This document shows, in pieces, positions 1-8,344 of a stretch of DNA of 64,000 bases. Below the pieces are notes generated by a model that was not told where the DNA came from, searched no databases, and saw only the letters and a list, made by a program, of their open reading frames with translations. This stretch comes from Gracilibacillus massiliensis (lineage in GTDB: Bacteria; Bacillota; Bacilli; Bacillales; Amphibacillaceae): NCBI RefSeq assembly GCF_001458115.1, contig NZ_CZRP01000010.1, forward strand, positions 248,001 through 312,000, given 5' to 3'. Position numbers and translations under genes: made by a program. Position 1 is the first letter of the stretch. The number at the start of each line of letters is the position of its first letter.

Positions 1-2
1 TA

Positions 3-95
3 AGTGGATTTGACAGTACGCCACATTTTTATCGGACGTTTAAAAAATTTGTAGGAACTACTCCTTCCGGTTATCGGAAGAGTAGATTAAAGTAA
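3..95 (+). CDS. AraC-family regulator, C-terminal end (partial)
   Basis: Thirty codons in frame 3 run from the window edge to a TAA. They read as the last helix-turn-helix of an AraC/XylS activator: the segment GFDSTPHFYRTFKKFVG followed by TTPSGYRK is the usual end of that domain, where the second recognition helix is followed by a G-x-TPSxYR tail. The rest of the gene lies left of the window, so target and effector cannot be told. A strong hairpin 60 bases downstream closes the transcript. Confidence 0.85.
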   Translation, partial: SGFDSTPHFYRTFKKFVGTTPSGYRKSRLK

Positions 96-154
96 ATCAA
101 GTGAGACTTCGATAAATGGGGGTTTTATGGACATTACACCGTGATAAACGCAAA

Positions 155-201
155 AAGAATAGCAGCACTAACCTGAAGATCAGGTATGTGCTACTATTCT
201 T
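155..201. terminator. Bidirectional hairpin terminator
   Basis: A 14-base arm AAGAATAGCAGCAC pairs with GTGCTACTATTCTT with one mismatch, and a second small stem (CCTGA/TCAGG) sits in the loop. It lies between the AraC tail on the plus strand and the methyltransferase on the minus strand, both converging on it. A second, weaker pair (AGAAATGCT at 208 and AGCATTTCT at 242) lies nearer the methyltransferase stop. Confidence 0.75.
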
Positions 202-274
202 AAATTCTAGAAATGCTATGTAATACGTTCCATATTAACAAAGCATTTCTGCAACTTTATTTATAGAAACGCCT

Positions 275-1471
275 TTAATTCAATACCTTGATAAATACCA
301 CTTTCAAATAATTAAATTCCGGATAATTATGTGGTACAGTGAAATCTTCTGGCAACTGATGCTCTTCAATAATCTTGTAGCGCGTATTCGTTTCCGTAAA
401 TGCTTTTTCAATAAAGGATTTAAACTTTTTCATGTTAAAGCTTGCATTATTGGTCGATGCAATAATTATTCCACCATCATTGGTGATTTTCAGAGTATCT
501 TTTAATAGTTTCGGATAATCTTTAGCAGTACTAAATGTCATTTTCTTTGTTCGTGCAAAACTTGGTGGATCTAATACGACAACATCAAATTTCAAATCAT
601 GACGGACCGCATAACGAAAATAGTCAAAGACATTCATCACCTTAATGTCTTGTGCTTCATAATCAATTTCATTGACTGCAAATTGTTCAATCGTTTTTGG
701 CAGGCTACGTTTTGCTAAATCCACACTCGTTGTCCCTGTCGCACCACCAAGAACAGCCGCTACAGAAAATGCACCTGTATAGGAAAATGTGTTGAGGATA
801 GTATTTCCTTTTGAGTAGTGGTCACGTAATCTCTTTCGTACATTGCGTTGATCTAGAAAAATACCTGTCATTGCTCCATCATTTAGATCCACCGCAAACT
901 TCATCCCGTTTTCCCAAACAATTAAAGGGAATTCTCCTTTTTCACCTAATACATAATCATCTTGTTCCAAGTATTGTCCATTTTTATTAAAACGTAATTT
1001 TTCATAGAGACCACGAACCTCTACAACTTCACTTAAAGCCTGATATACATCGTGACGGAAGGAGTAGATACCTTCACTATACCAACTCACCATATAAAAG
1101 CCGTTAAAAAAATCAATAATTAATCCGCCGATGCCATCTCCTTCGCCATTAAACACACGGAAGGCAGTTGTATCTTCTGCTTCATAAAAACGATTCCGCT
1201 TCGCAACTGCTTCACTTATCTTTTTAACAAAAAATTTCGTATCGATTTTTTCCTGTTCTTTACGTGTTAACACCCAGCCTATTCCTTTATTTTGCAAACC
1301 GTAATAAGCTGTTGCGGTATACTTACCAGCGGGATCCACTAAGCGTAAGATGCTCCCTTCTTCTATGTTTACTTCTGAAATATCCACAGCTTCTTTTGAA
1401 AGTAACGGATAGCCACTTGTAATAGTTTTAACGGACTTTGTATTTATTTTCACTTCTACTAACTGTCTCAT
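275..1471 (-). CDS. rlmI: Class I rRNA large-subunit methyltransferase, RlmI type
   Basis: This 398-residue protein is expected to put a methyl group from S-adenosylmethionine on carbon 5 of a cytosine in 23S rRNA, acting in the cytoplasm. The first 75 residues look like a PUA RNA-binding domain (DPAGKYTATAYYG). The Rossmann methyltransferase core follows from about residue 170, with the SAM motif NTFSYTGAFSVAA and the catalytic-loop motif VVLDPPSFA. Length and domain order match the RlmI/YwbD family. The start is ATG after a weak GGGTGAC ribosome site. The gene stands alone and its 3' end faces the hairpin at 155-201. The exact target base is inferred from the family, so the symbol is family-level. 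Confidence 0.88.
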   Translation of the reverse strand: MRQLVEVKINTKSVKTITSGYPLLSKEAVDISEVNIEEGSILRLVDPAGKYTATAYYGLQNKGIGWVLTRKEQEKIDTKFFVKKISEAVAKRNRFYEAEDTTAFRVFNGEGDGIGGLIIDFFNGFYMVSWYSEGIYSFRHDVYQALSEVVEVRGLYEKLRFNKNGQYLEQDDYVLGEKGEFPLIVWENGMKFAVDLNDGAMTGIFLDQRNVRKRLRDHYSKGNTILNTFSYTGAFSVAAVLGGATGTTSVDLAKRSLPKTIEQFAVNEIDYEAQDIKVMNVFDYFRYAVRHDLKFDVVVLDPPSFARTKKMTFSTAKDYPKLLKDTLKITNDGGIIIASTNNASFNMKKFKSFIEKAFTETNTRYKIIEEHQLPEDFTVPHNYPEFNYLKVVFIKVLN

Positions 1472-2081
1472 ATCGTCACCCTTGCTTTATGTTTTATTTT
1501 AATTATGTCATTATTTTATCGAATAAGCGAAAAAATGCATTTATTCATCTGCTGATTTCATTAAAACCTATAATTTATGCTCTATTTCGACAAAACTAAT
1601 CTTATTGAAAATCATCACCTTTAATTATAGCAAAGGAAAAAAGCGTCTCAAAAGTTTTAATCTACTAGTTAGGAACTTTGCAGAGTATTACGTACAGTTA
1701 CCCAAGATAAAACAATAAATCCCCCTATTCCATCATTAAATGCAATTATACATTAAGGATAACGGATACATTCCCTTTGCTAAATCAACTATTTGTTCTT
1801 GAGTCTAAACTTTTAGTTGTCATTAACAATAGATTTTTCTAAGCTAACGTAACAAAAAAATACTGTACAGATTTCTGTTCTTCATTAGTATAAAAATATG
1901 TAAAATTGGGAAAAAGAAGAAGAGATAAGTGACTATTGATGTAGCTAAACTAAGTATTGTCTTTCTTCTCAATATAGTACATATAAAAAATTGTGATAGT
2001 CTGTGACTCCCCCATTAGCATGAACTGCGTGCCGGTAATGTTGAAACTCTAAACTGACAATTATTCAAAGAAGGTGTAGAA
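1472..2081. other. 610-base intergenic stretch, no gene seen
   Basis: AT-rich sequence between two divergent genes. It should carry the promoters of both the methyltransferase (minus) and the membrane protein (plus). No hairpin, repeat or reading frame with a ribosome site was seen apart from the short frame starting at 2082. Confidence 0.5.
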
Positions 2082-2165
2082 ATGAATCAAAAGCATATCG
2101 TTGTACCACTCACATTAAATTTGTCTCATTTCTTCAGAAAGGTTAAAACAATTGAAGGCATCTGA
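2082..2165 (+). CDS. Possible 27-residue leader peptide
   Basis: An ATG preceded by AAGAAGGTG at good spacing opens a frame of 27 codons that ends at TGA 2163-2165, overlapping the next gene's TTG start by 14 bases. The peptide is basic with a hydrophobic middle (VVPLTLNLSHFF). Overlap with the downstream start suggests translational coupling or a leader, but nothing shows it is a functional product. Confidence 0.3.
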   Translation: MNQKHIVVPLTLNLSHFFRKVKTIEGI

Positions 2166-2619
2166 AGCTTTATTATGGAGCATCGCACTACCTGGATTTG
2201 GCCAATTGCTCAATAGAAAGATAATAAAAGGAATCGTCCTTATTATTTTAGAGTTCTTTGTTAATGTATTAGGAAATTTAAACACTGTACTTTTTTTAAG
2301 TTTTCACGGGGAAATAGAAGAAGCTATTGCACACGCTGACTATCAATGGCTTCTGTTTTACCCTTGTTTATATTTCTTTGCCATGTGGGATGCTTATCGA
2401 GATGCTGGCGGTGGTAACAAACCCTATTCCTTTTTACCATTTGTTTTTTCTGCTTATTTTGTAACGATAGGAACTATTTACTCATCGAGTTTTACTATAT
2501 TTGAGGTAGTATTAGGACCTATTTGGCTTCCAATACTAAGCGTACTACCGGGTGTGCTTGCAGGGTTACTATTACAAATGCTTTTTAGAAAGAGATTGTT
2601 GAGTATGGAAGAAAAATAA
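2152..2619 (+). CDS. Small integral membrane protein, TM2/DUF5683-like
   Basis: 155 residues starting at TTG. The opening SIALPGFGQLLNRKIIKG resembles the TM2/DUF5683 signature, in which a proline-glycine turn and a GQ..N....KG motif join two membrane helices. Further hydrophobic stretches lie near residues 25-48, 64-77, 93-112 and 118-145, so four or five membrane spans are likely, ending in a basic tail (FRKRLLSMEEK). The function of such proteins is not known. It is followed by a nested inverted repeat rather than a clean terminator. Confidence 0.65.
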   Translation: MKASEALLWSIALPGFGQLLNRKIIKGIVLIILEFFVNVLGNLNTVLFLSFHGEIEEAIAHADYQWLLFYPCLYFFAMWDAYRDAGGGNKPYSFLPFVFSAYFVTIGTIYSSSFTIFEVVLGPIWLPILSVLPGVLAGLLLQMLFRKRLLSMEEK

Positions 2620-2690
2620 GTCTGGGATATGTATATTTTCTTAACTTCGAACACGAACGATGCAATATATTATTACGTAATAACCGGAAA

Positions 2691-3168
2691 CTGCGACATA
2701 ACCTCGTGGTAATTTTGACATGATTTGTGTGCGTAAAAACCGCTCCGGCTTGCCCACTTCGCTTTCCGGGGGGCATGCTCTCTTCAGCTAACTTTGGAAA
2801 GAAGACCACTTTCCAAAGTGGATCTTCAGATCATGCTAATCCCCAAGGAGTCGCAGTGGACGCCTGCGCTCATTGAGATTCTACAACAGATGCAAGAGTT
2901 GAAATAAAGACTACTATCGCATAATGTAAACGAAATACTTATAGAAACTTCAAAATGATAACTGTGACAACAGTTGCAGAATCCATTTAGAGCGAAGGCG
3001 TCCGTTTTCACTCCTGCGGGATGTTTTTACCCTAAGATCCACTTTTTAAGTGAACTTTGCTTAAAAAGTTAGCTTAGGGTAAAAACCCGCGGAAAAGTAA
3101 ACGGACAAGCCGGAGCGGTTGTAAAGCACATATAAAATCTCAAAATTACCACTTCAGATATGCCGCAG
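2691..3168. repeat. Nested inverted repeat, MITE-like composite
   Basis: The outer arms match as inverted copies: CTGCGACATAACCTCGTGG onwards at 2691 against the segment ending CCGCAG at 3168, including AACCGCTCCGGCTTG near 2738 and CAAGCCGGAGCGGTT near 3107. Inside lies a second pair, GGACGCCTGCGCTC near 2858 and GAGCGAAGGCGTCC near 2990. There are also local palindromes, TTTGGAAA/TTTCCAAA near 2800 and GTTTTTACCCTAAG/CTTAGGGTAAAAAC near 3024-3088. Such GC-richer arms in AT-rich spacer are common as dispersed elements in Bacillaceae. No transposase is encoded, so it is non-autonomous; short reading frames within it are not credible genes. Confidence 0.7.
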
Positions 3169-3186
3169 TATCTTCCAAATACGAAG

Positions 3187-3221
3187 AAAAATCCAAACAA
3201 TTCACAATCGTTTGGATTTTT
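3187..3221 (-). terminator. Terminator of the DUF3231 gene
   Basis: AAAAATCCAAAC pairs with GTTTGGATTTTT around a short AT loop, just past the stop of the minus-strand gene. The minus-strand transcript ends in a run of T, as expected for an intrinsic terminator. Confidence 0.8.
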
Positions 3222-3246
3222 CTAATTTTTTATTTTTGTCCCAGAG

Positions 3247-4257
3247 TCATTTTTCTCTAGCTAGCTTTTCCTTATCTTTAATTCCAGGCGGTTGCTCTAA
3301 CCAATGGTTTTTAATCATAATTTCTGCTCCGCTTTTGGCTAACTTTGCTACTTCCAATGACAGGCGTTCATAATTAATCACCAAATCATTTCGTTGACTT
3401 GCTGCCGCGGCAGTCGCATAATTTCCGACTCCTGCAGTCATCATCAGTGACATATGAAACATGATTAATTTATCGGAAAACGTTTGAGTAGTCGAGTCAC
3501 TAACGGAAAGATCCGGAAGTCGCGACGCCTCAATTTCATCGTTAAAAAGTGTATCAGCAAAAATTTTAATATGTTTCTTTGAAACCTCTTTACCTCTCAA
3601 CATAAATTCTTGTATCTCTTTCGTTGGCGACGTTTGCGCAAACGACAAACACAACTTTACACCTATCGAATTTGTCATAATATTCAAGTACAAATGGGAG
3701 ATCTCCACTGCGTTTAATGGCCTTTTTTCATTAAAAGGGTTTAGTCCGCTCAAATAGTTCTTACTATCGACATAAGCTTGTTCTTTCGGAACTTCCATGT
3801 ATGGATGCCTTGCCGTTACTCCTTTTGATAAGGCAACCTCACTTGAACGATTAAAGAGGTTTGCCGTCTGATTCAGAACTTGAGTAAAGTATTCTCGTAT
3901 ATCCTCCCTAGTTGACATAGAAAGAGCACCACTATAGCCGATCATTCCAACTCTTGATAGGTGATTTATATAATTCAAACAAAATGTGTCTGTATATAAC
4001 CAAGGGGCATCCAAATTAATATCATTGTCATTAAAACCAGTTGGTATCGCATAATTTTCTTGTTCAAAAATCGTTTGTAATTGCTCAAGGTTATTTGAAG
4101 AATTGTCATAAGCGTTCTGAATAACAGCATTTATTTCAGAATCTTTTATATGTTGCAACATAACACTTAACACGCATTTCGCCATACTGTCATTCATGTA
4201 GCCCGTCCATAAAGAAGCAATTTCACCAGATGTTAGGTATATCTTTCTATCCGTCAT
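3247..4257 (-). CDS. DUF3231 family protein
   Basis: 336 residues made of two related all-helical halves. Each starts with a segment of the type LTSGEIASLWTGYMNDSM (residues 8-25) or LNAVEISHLYLNIMTNS (about 181-197), which is the hallmark of DUF3231. The halves resemble ferritin-like four-helix bundles, but the metal-ligand pattern is not clear here. The family is common in spore-forming Bacillaceae and has no firm function. ATG start with AGGTAC upstream; single gene with its own terminator. Confidence 0.85.
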   Translation of the reverse strand: MTDRKIYLTSGEIASLWTGYMNDSMAKCVLSVMLQHIKDSEINAVIQNAYDNSSNNLEQLQTIFEQENYAIPTGFNDNDINLDAPWLYTDTFCLNYINHLSRVGMIGYSGALSMSTREDIREYFTQVLNQTANLFNRSSEVALSKGVTARHPYMEVPKEQAYVDSKNYLSGLNPFNEKRPLNAVEISHLYLNIMTNSIGVKLCLSFAQTSPTKEIQEFMLRGKEVSKKHIKIFADTLFNDEIEASRLPDLSVSDSTTQTFSDKLIMFHMSLMMTAGVGNYATAAAASQRNDLVINYERLSLEVAKLAKSGAEIMIKNHWLEQPPGIKDKEKLAREK

Positions 4258-4451
4258 AAAGTACCTCCCAAATCATACAAATTATAGCCTTATTATGTAC
4301 AAGATGAGTCAATTTATGCTCTATTAGCAATAAACAATGTACATAAAGTAAAAAATGAACAGATAGAGGTATATTACTCTTTAAAAAATAAGCAAAACTC
4401 ATATTTCAAATATGTTGGATTGAGTAATTACTTTGACACGTTCACTGCTCC

Positions 4452-5369
4452 TTATCCAAATATTTGTCCACCATTTACTTGTAACGTTTGTCCCGTAACA
4501 AATCGGGAATCATCTGAGGCAAGATAAACAAACGTTGGGGCTAATTCAAATGGTTGCCCTTGACGGTCCATCGGATTACCTGCAAGTGTGACTTCATCGG
4601 CAGAGAAACTCGAAGGTATTAAAGGCGTCCAAAACTTACCCGGAGCAATCGCATTTACTCTAATACCTTTATCAACTAAGTTTCTAGCAAGAGCACGAGT
4701 AAATCCGATATTAGCCCCTTTCGTCGCCGTATAATCGATTAATTGATCATAACCATAAAACGCAACAACAGAAGAAGTATTAATAATCGAACTTCCGGAT
4801 TTCAAGTATTTTAGTGCTGCTCGAGTAGTATAAAAATGCGAATATATATTAACTTTAAAAGTATCATCAAACTGTTCATCCGTAATATCTTCTAGACTTA
4901 ATTGTTGGAACTGAATACCCACATGATTACATAAAATGTCGAGCTGACCAAATCTTTCAATTGTCTTTTCTACAATTTTAATGCACTGAAGCTTATCCCT
5001 TAAATCTCCTGGCAACAGCAAACAATTTTTGCCCAATTCTTCAATGCGCTTCTTCGTTCTGTTTGCATCATCATGTTCATCTAGGTATGCAATAGCTACA
5101 TTTGCCCCTTCTTTTGCAAAGGCAATTGCGGCGGCTGCTCCTATCCCACTATCTCCACCTGTAATAAGCACAACCTTATCCTGTAATTTCCCACTTCCCT
5201 TGTAGTTGGGATTTTCAATAATCGGCTTTGGCACCATCAAATCTTCTACACCTGGTTGTCGAAATTGGCGTTGTTCTGGAACCGTTAAAGCAACCTCTTC
5301 ATAGCGAGTTATTTTACCGTAATTAGGATGCATCGGATAATTTTGATGCCCTTGACTTTTATCACTCAT
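4452..5369 (-). CDS. SDR-family oxidoreductase, general stress protein 39 type
   Basis: A 305-residue short-chain dehydrogenase of the YdaD/YhdF/YhxC group, which carries a 50-residue N-terminal extension rich in P, Y and Q before the Rossmann fold. Visible motifs are the nucleotide-binding [11 protein letters not shown] (about residue 67), the catalytic Ser in INTSSV, YTATKG with Tyr and Lys, and the PG...TPLIP loop. The usual NNAG turn reads NHVG here, which is uncommon. Substrate unknown; it should use NAD(P)H in the cytoplasm. Bacillus relatives are sigma-B stress genes, but I could not find a clear sigma-B promoter. Ribosome site AAGGAGG sits before ATG. Confidence 0.88.
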   Translation of the reverse strand: MSDKSQGHQNYPMHPNYGKITRYEEVALTVPEQRQFRQPGVEDLMVPKPIIENPNYKGSGKLQDKVVLITGGDSGIGAAAAIAFAKEGANVAIAYLDEHDDANRTKKRIEELGKNCLLLPGDLRDKLQCIKIVEKTIERFGQLDILCNHVGIQFQQLSLEDITDEQFDDTFKVNIYSHFYTTRAALKYLKSGSSIINTSSVVAFYGYDQLIDYTATKGANIGFTRALARNLVDKGIRVNAIAPGKFWTPLIPSSFSADEVTLAGNPMDRQGQPFELAPTFVYLASDDSRFVTGQTLQVNGGQIFG

Positions 5370-5514
5370 TATAAAGCCTCCTTCAAAACTTTTTGTTCTG
5401 CATAGAGTACTTTATGTTTAGTAGGCATTTGACGTGTTTGTCTCATTAAGAAGAGACAACTAAACTAGCTCACTAAAAAAAGAAGCGCATAGTCTACTAA
5501 CAGGAGGTGAAAAA

Positions 5515-5685
5515 ATGCATTATTATTACAACCCAGAAGTTAAATACTTATTAATGCCAAAATCTCTTGAAAAGGAAACGTTATTGTACAATGCTAACCT
5601 ATCGCGATTGAAAGTACCGACGATTGGACCCAGACCACCTTATTTCACTAACCCAATCTATCAACCCTATTATCCAATTATATAA
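5515..5685 (+). CDS. Tyr/Pro-rich 56-residue protein
   Basis: A frame of 56 codons with an ideal ribosome site (AGGAGGTGAAAAA before ATG) and its own terminator at 5701-5735. It is rich in tyrosine and proline: it begins MHYYYNPEVKYLL and ends NPIYQPYYPII. No signal peptide or membrane segment. I do not recognise the family. The composition recalls small coat-associated proteins of spore formers, but that is only a guess. It is divergent from the SDR gene and convergent with the serpin. Confidence 0.7.
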   Translation: MHYYYNPEVKYLLMPKSLEKETLLYNANLSRLKVPTIGPRPPYFTNPIYQPYYPII

Positions 5686-5700
5686 CCCTATATATGATGC

Positions 5701-5735
5701 AAAAGCCATCCTTTCAACTGAAAAGGATGGCTTTT
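5701..5735. terminator. Bidirectional terminator between small gene and serpin
   Basis: AAAAGCCATCCTTT pairs perfectly with AAAGGATGGCTTTT, with A and T flanks on both sides, so it can stop transcripts from both converging genes. Confidence 0.9.
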
Positions 5736-5751
5736 CAGCTAACGAAAAGGA

Positions 5752-7011
5752 TTATTTCGCTGCCTGCGGATTAGTAATGTCCCCCATGAATAATATGGTA
5801 CCTGTTTCGTCATCTGTAATGGCAAAGAAAAAGGGGCGGTTCACTTCCATATGGAATGACAATGATTCATCTACTAGGGCCGACTCTGTGACCATTTCAA
5901 CAGAGGTTGAGGCGGATGCTTCTGTCCCTTCTTCGGTTACCTCAATAAAGGTTTTTTGTTTCACTTTACTTATCCATACAGGTTCATTCTCTTTAATCAT
6001 TTTAGTAAAATTTGCATCTTTATCAAATGCTGTCTTCATACCAAGTTTCTCTAATGTGTCATTCATCAATACTTCATATTCCATTTGAAATTTTGGTAGA
6101 ATGATTGTTCCCTCTTGCTCATGGTATGCTGATCTCCATTTTTTCCAGTTATCATTCGCCAGCATTTTTTTAATTTCCTCGGTACTGGAGTGGGGTTTAG
6201 GAAGAAATACGTTCATACTCATCTCACTATCACCGTAAGGAAGAGAAACCGACTGAAAGTAATCATTTTCCATATAAGATACTTTTTCAGTAAGGGTCAT
6301 AAGTGGCACATCTTTTGTGACTCCTTCTTCTACACAAAAAGGTTGTTTTTCAGTTTGATCTTCATCAAATTCATACTTCCACCCACCTTTAAAATAGATC
6401 GCATTAATAAGTAGGGCTACTAAATCATGATTTAATGGTGTCTCTACAATTTCTTCTATTTTACCTTTGGTTGATTTTTTAACCCAATCATTGATCTTTT
6501 GAGGAGAAGTGCTATCAGATATATCAAGTTCCTGTATTTCTGCATGGAAGTAATCACTATTATGTTGAGAGAAATCATTCTGAAAATGAAAATTTTTGTT
6601 TAACCAAATAGAGCTAGCTATATGTAATTGAATTTCCTCTGAATCATTATGTAGCATTGACATCAAGGATGCACTTGCTTTATTAAATTCATTTATATAC
6701 ATATCTTCAAAATGTAAAACTTTCGCTAATTCTCCTTTTGTCACCCCATCAGCCCCGTTATATACCATCGATAACGCTATATATAGACTTATTGGGGAAA
6801 TGAATGTATTACCATCGCCATCCTCCTCAACTTCTGACAATAAATCAAATCCCAACTGATTATTGAGGGGAACAATTTTTTTATAGTCATCTTCCTCAAA
6901 GTCTACATCAGTATCGCTCATAGAATTACCTGTACTATCTCTCATTTCACAGCCCGCAGCCATTATGATCAAAAAATTTATTATTATAAAAAGAAAGATT
7001 ATGTTCCTCAA
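5752..7011 (-). CDS. Serpin-family protease inhibitor, lipoprotein
   Basis: About 419 residues when started at the TTG at 7011, which has GGAGG six bases upstream; longer frames have no such site. The N-terminus is a signal peptide ending in a lipobox-like MAAGC, so it is probably anchored outside the cell. The body is a full-length serpin, with INAIYFKGGW in the shutter region and RPFFFAITDDETG near the end. The hinge of the reactive-centre loop, EEGTEASAST, fits the inhibitory consensus of small residues from P12 to P8. Counting from it puts P1-P1' at Glu-Ser in VTESALV, suggesting a Glu-cutting protease target (inference). It follows a membrane-protein gene by 63 bases and may share its transcript. 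Confidence 0.88.
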   Translation of the reverse strand: MRNIIFLFIIINFLIIMAAGCEMRDSTGNSMSDTDVDFEEDDYKKIVPLNNQLGFDLLSEVEEDGDGNTFISPISLYIALSMVYNGADGVTKGELAKVLHFEDMYINEFNKASASLMSMLHNDSEEIQLHIASSIWLNKNFHFQNDFSQHNSDYFHAEIQELDISDSTSPQKINDWVKKSTKGKIEEIVETPLNHDLVALLINAIYFKGGWKYEFDEDQTEKQPFCVEEGVTKDVPLMTLTEKVSYMENDYFQSVSLPYGDSEMSMNVFLPKPHSSTEEIKKMLANDNWKKWRSAYHEQEGTIILPKFQMEYEVLMNDTLEKLGMKTAFDKDANFTKMIKENEPVWISKVKQKTFIEVTEEGTEASASTSVEMVTESALVDESLSFHMEVNRPFFFAITDDETGTILFMGDITNPQAAK

Positions 7012-7074
7012 AGTTACCTCCACCCTTTTATAACATATGTCGTTATAAAACGGAAAAAGTTTCAAGTATTGAAA

Positions 7075-7908
7075 TTAGCTTTTCACTTTACAAATAAAGG
7101 AGTAAGCATATTGAGTCCAAAAAAGTAAAAGGGTTGCCAGTACGATATATATAATTGTATAGATGTAAAATGGTATTTCCACCACAAGTACGCCTAGATA
7201 ATACAAGGGCAGATCGATTCCGTAAACCAAAATCGGCGCAAGCAAACGCCATCGAAGCTTTTGAAAAAGGAGAATTCCAATAACAAAGATTAAACTTTTT
7301 AATACACCCATGATCGTTGAGACAAAAATGTTATCCCGATAAACATCATCAAAAAAGCCAAATTGATAGTAACGAATAGCTGCAACGGACATAATAAACA
7401 TTACGGTCCCCACACCACTCCAGCCTTGCATCCACAAAGTTAAAAAACGAGACCATTTAGTCCCTAGTTGCAGAGCACGCAACCAAAATTTAGATAATGA
7501 GAAAAAGAATAGGGCGACAAAGAACGTAAAACCCTTGTTCCACCAGTTTGTATGGTAAATATCTAACCACTCAAATAACCATTCTACACCTACCAATGTT
7601 ATTGCAAATAGGATGAGCCAACGCAACCTCAGTTGATACACCGCGGTTACTACACCTAAGACAGGAATGACAAACAAATTTGAGACAATTGCCCCTAGCG
7701 CGTTATCGTAGTATTGTACGGCAAGCACTTCGGGATAATAAACGTAACTGTTTCCAATAACAAAGACGAAAAACTCTGCTGTAAACACTATTCCAGCAAA
7801 ACTTAAAAATAATACAGTTAATCCAAATTGACGCTTATGAATAATTACTGCTATCAATATTGTTAAGCTTATAATAGTCAGGATTAAATAAGGGATATAG
7901 TTTGGCAT
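7075..7908 (-). CDS. Polytopic membrane protein, unknown function
   Basis: 277 residues with about eight hydrophobic spans spread through the whole length and short aromatic loops, for example EWLDIYHTNWWNKG near residue 112. No enzymatic motif was recognised. The layout is similar to the CBO0543-type membrane proteins of Firmicutes, which have no assigned role, but I am not certain of that match. The start is ATG with AAGG upstream. The serpin gene follows on the same strand after 63 bases, so the two are probably co-transcribed. Confidence 0.6.
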   Translation of the reverse strand: MPNYIPYLILTIISLTILIAVIIHKRQFGLTVLFLSFAGIVFTAEFFVFVIGNSYVYYPEVLAVQYYDNALGAIVSNLFVIPVLGVVTAVYQLRLRWLILFAITLVGVEWLFEWLDIYHTNWWNKGFTFFVALFFFSLSKFWLRALQLGTKWSRFLTLWMQGWSGVGTVMFIMSVAAIRYYQFGFFDDVYRDNIFVSTIMGVLKSLIFVIGILLFQKLRWRLLAPILVYGIDLPLYYLGVLVVEIPFYIYTIIYIVLATLLLFWTQYAYSFICKVKS

Positions 7909-8137
7909 TGAGCAGACTACCTTTTTTCATTATTATCCAACAGATATTTTAATAATATACACGTTACTTTTTTAAATATAGAAAACAAAAAGCATAAAAC
8001 TTTTTCATTGGATAAATACGCGACAGTGTTGTTAGACTTGTACCATAGCAGTGTCCTTATAAAGTACGAAAATGTATCACCTTGAGATGCAGAGCATTAA
8101 ATCATTCGTTATGTAATTAAAAAGAGGAGAGATTGAT

Positions 8138-8344
8138 ATGTCTAACGATGAATTAGCAAAAAAGAGATGGCTTGCAATACCAAGTGACATTCGAAAAAAT
8201 TTGAAAGCGATGTGTAATGCTTCACTCTTTTGGCTTCTCATATTTTTCAAAAAAACAGAGAAGCCCTCTTTATCTTTCACCAAATGCTATAGGCAAAAGT
8301 GTTTAGTATGTTTCCGTATAAATTTAGCGATTAATCCATCTTAG
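8138..8344 (+). pseudogene. Truncated small gene
   Basis: A good ribosome site (GAGGAGAGATTGAT) precedes ATG and the first 24 codons look protein-like (KKRWLAIPSDIRKNLKA). The frame then runs straight into a hairpin, GGCTTCTC at 8232 and GAGAAGCC at 8258, so its last 40 codons are terminator and shadow of the GH3 gene. I read this as the surviving 5' end of a short gene whose 3' end was lost. A real 68-residue product cannot be excluded. Confidence 0.35.

Noticed and set aside
2585-3011. Two minus-strand frames of 61-74 codons
   Set aside because: They lie in the nested inverted repeats; the open frames follow from the palindromic GC-rich arms and lack ribosome sites.
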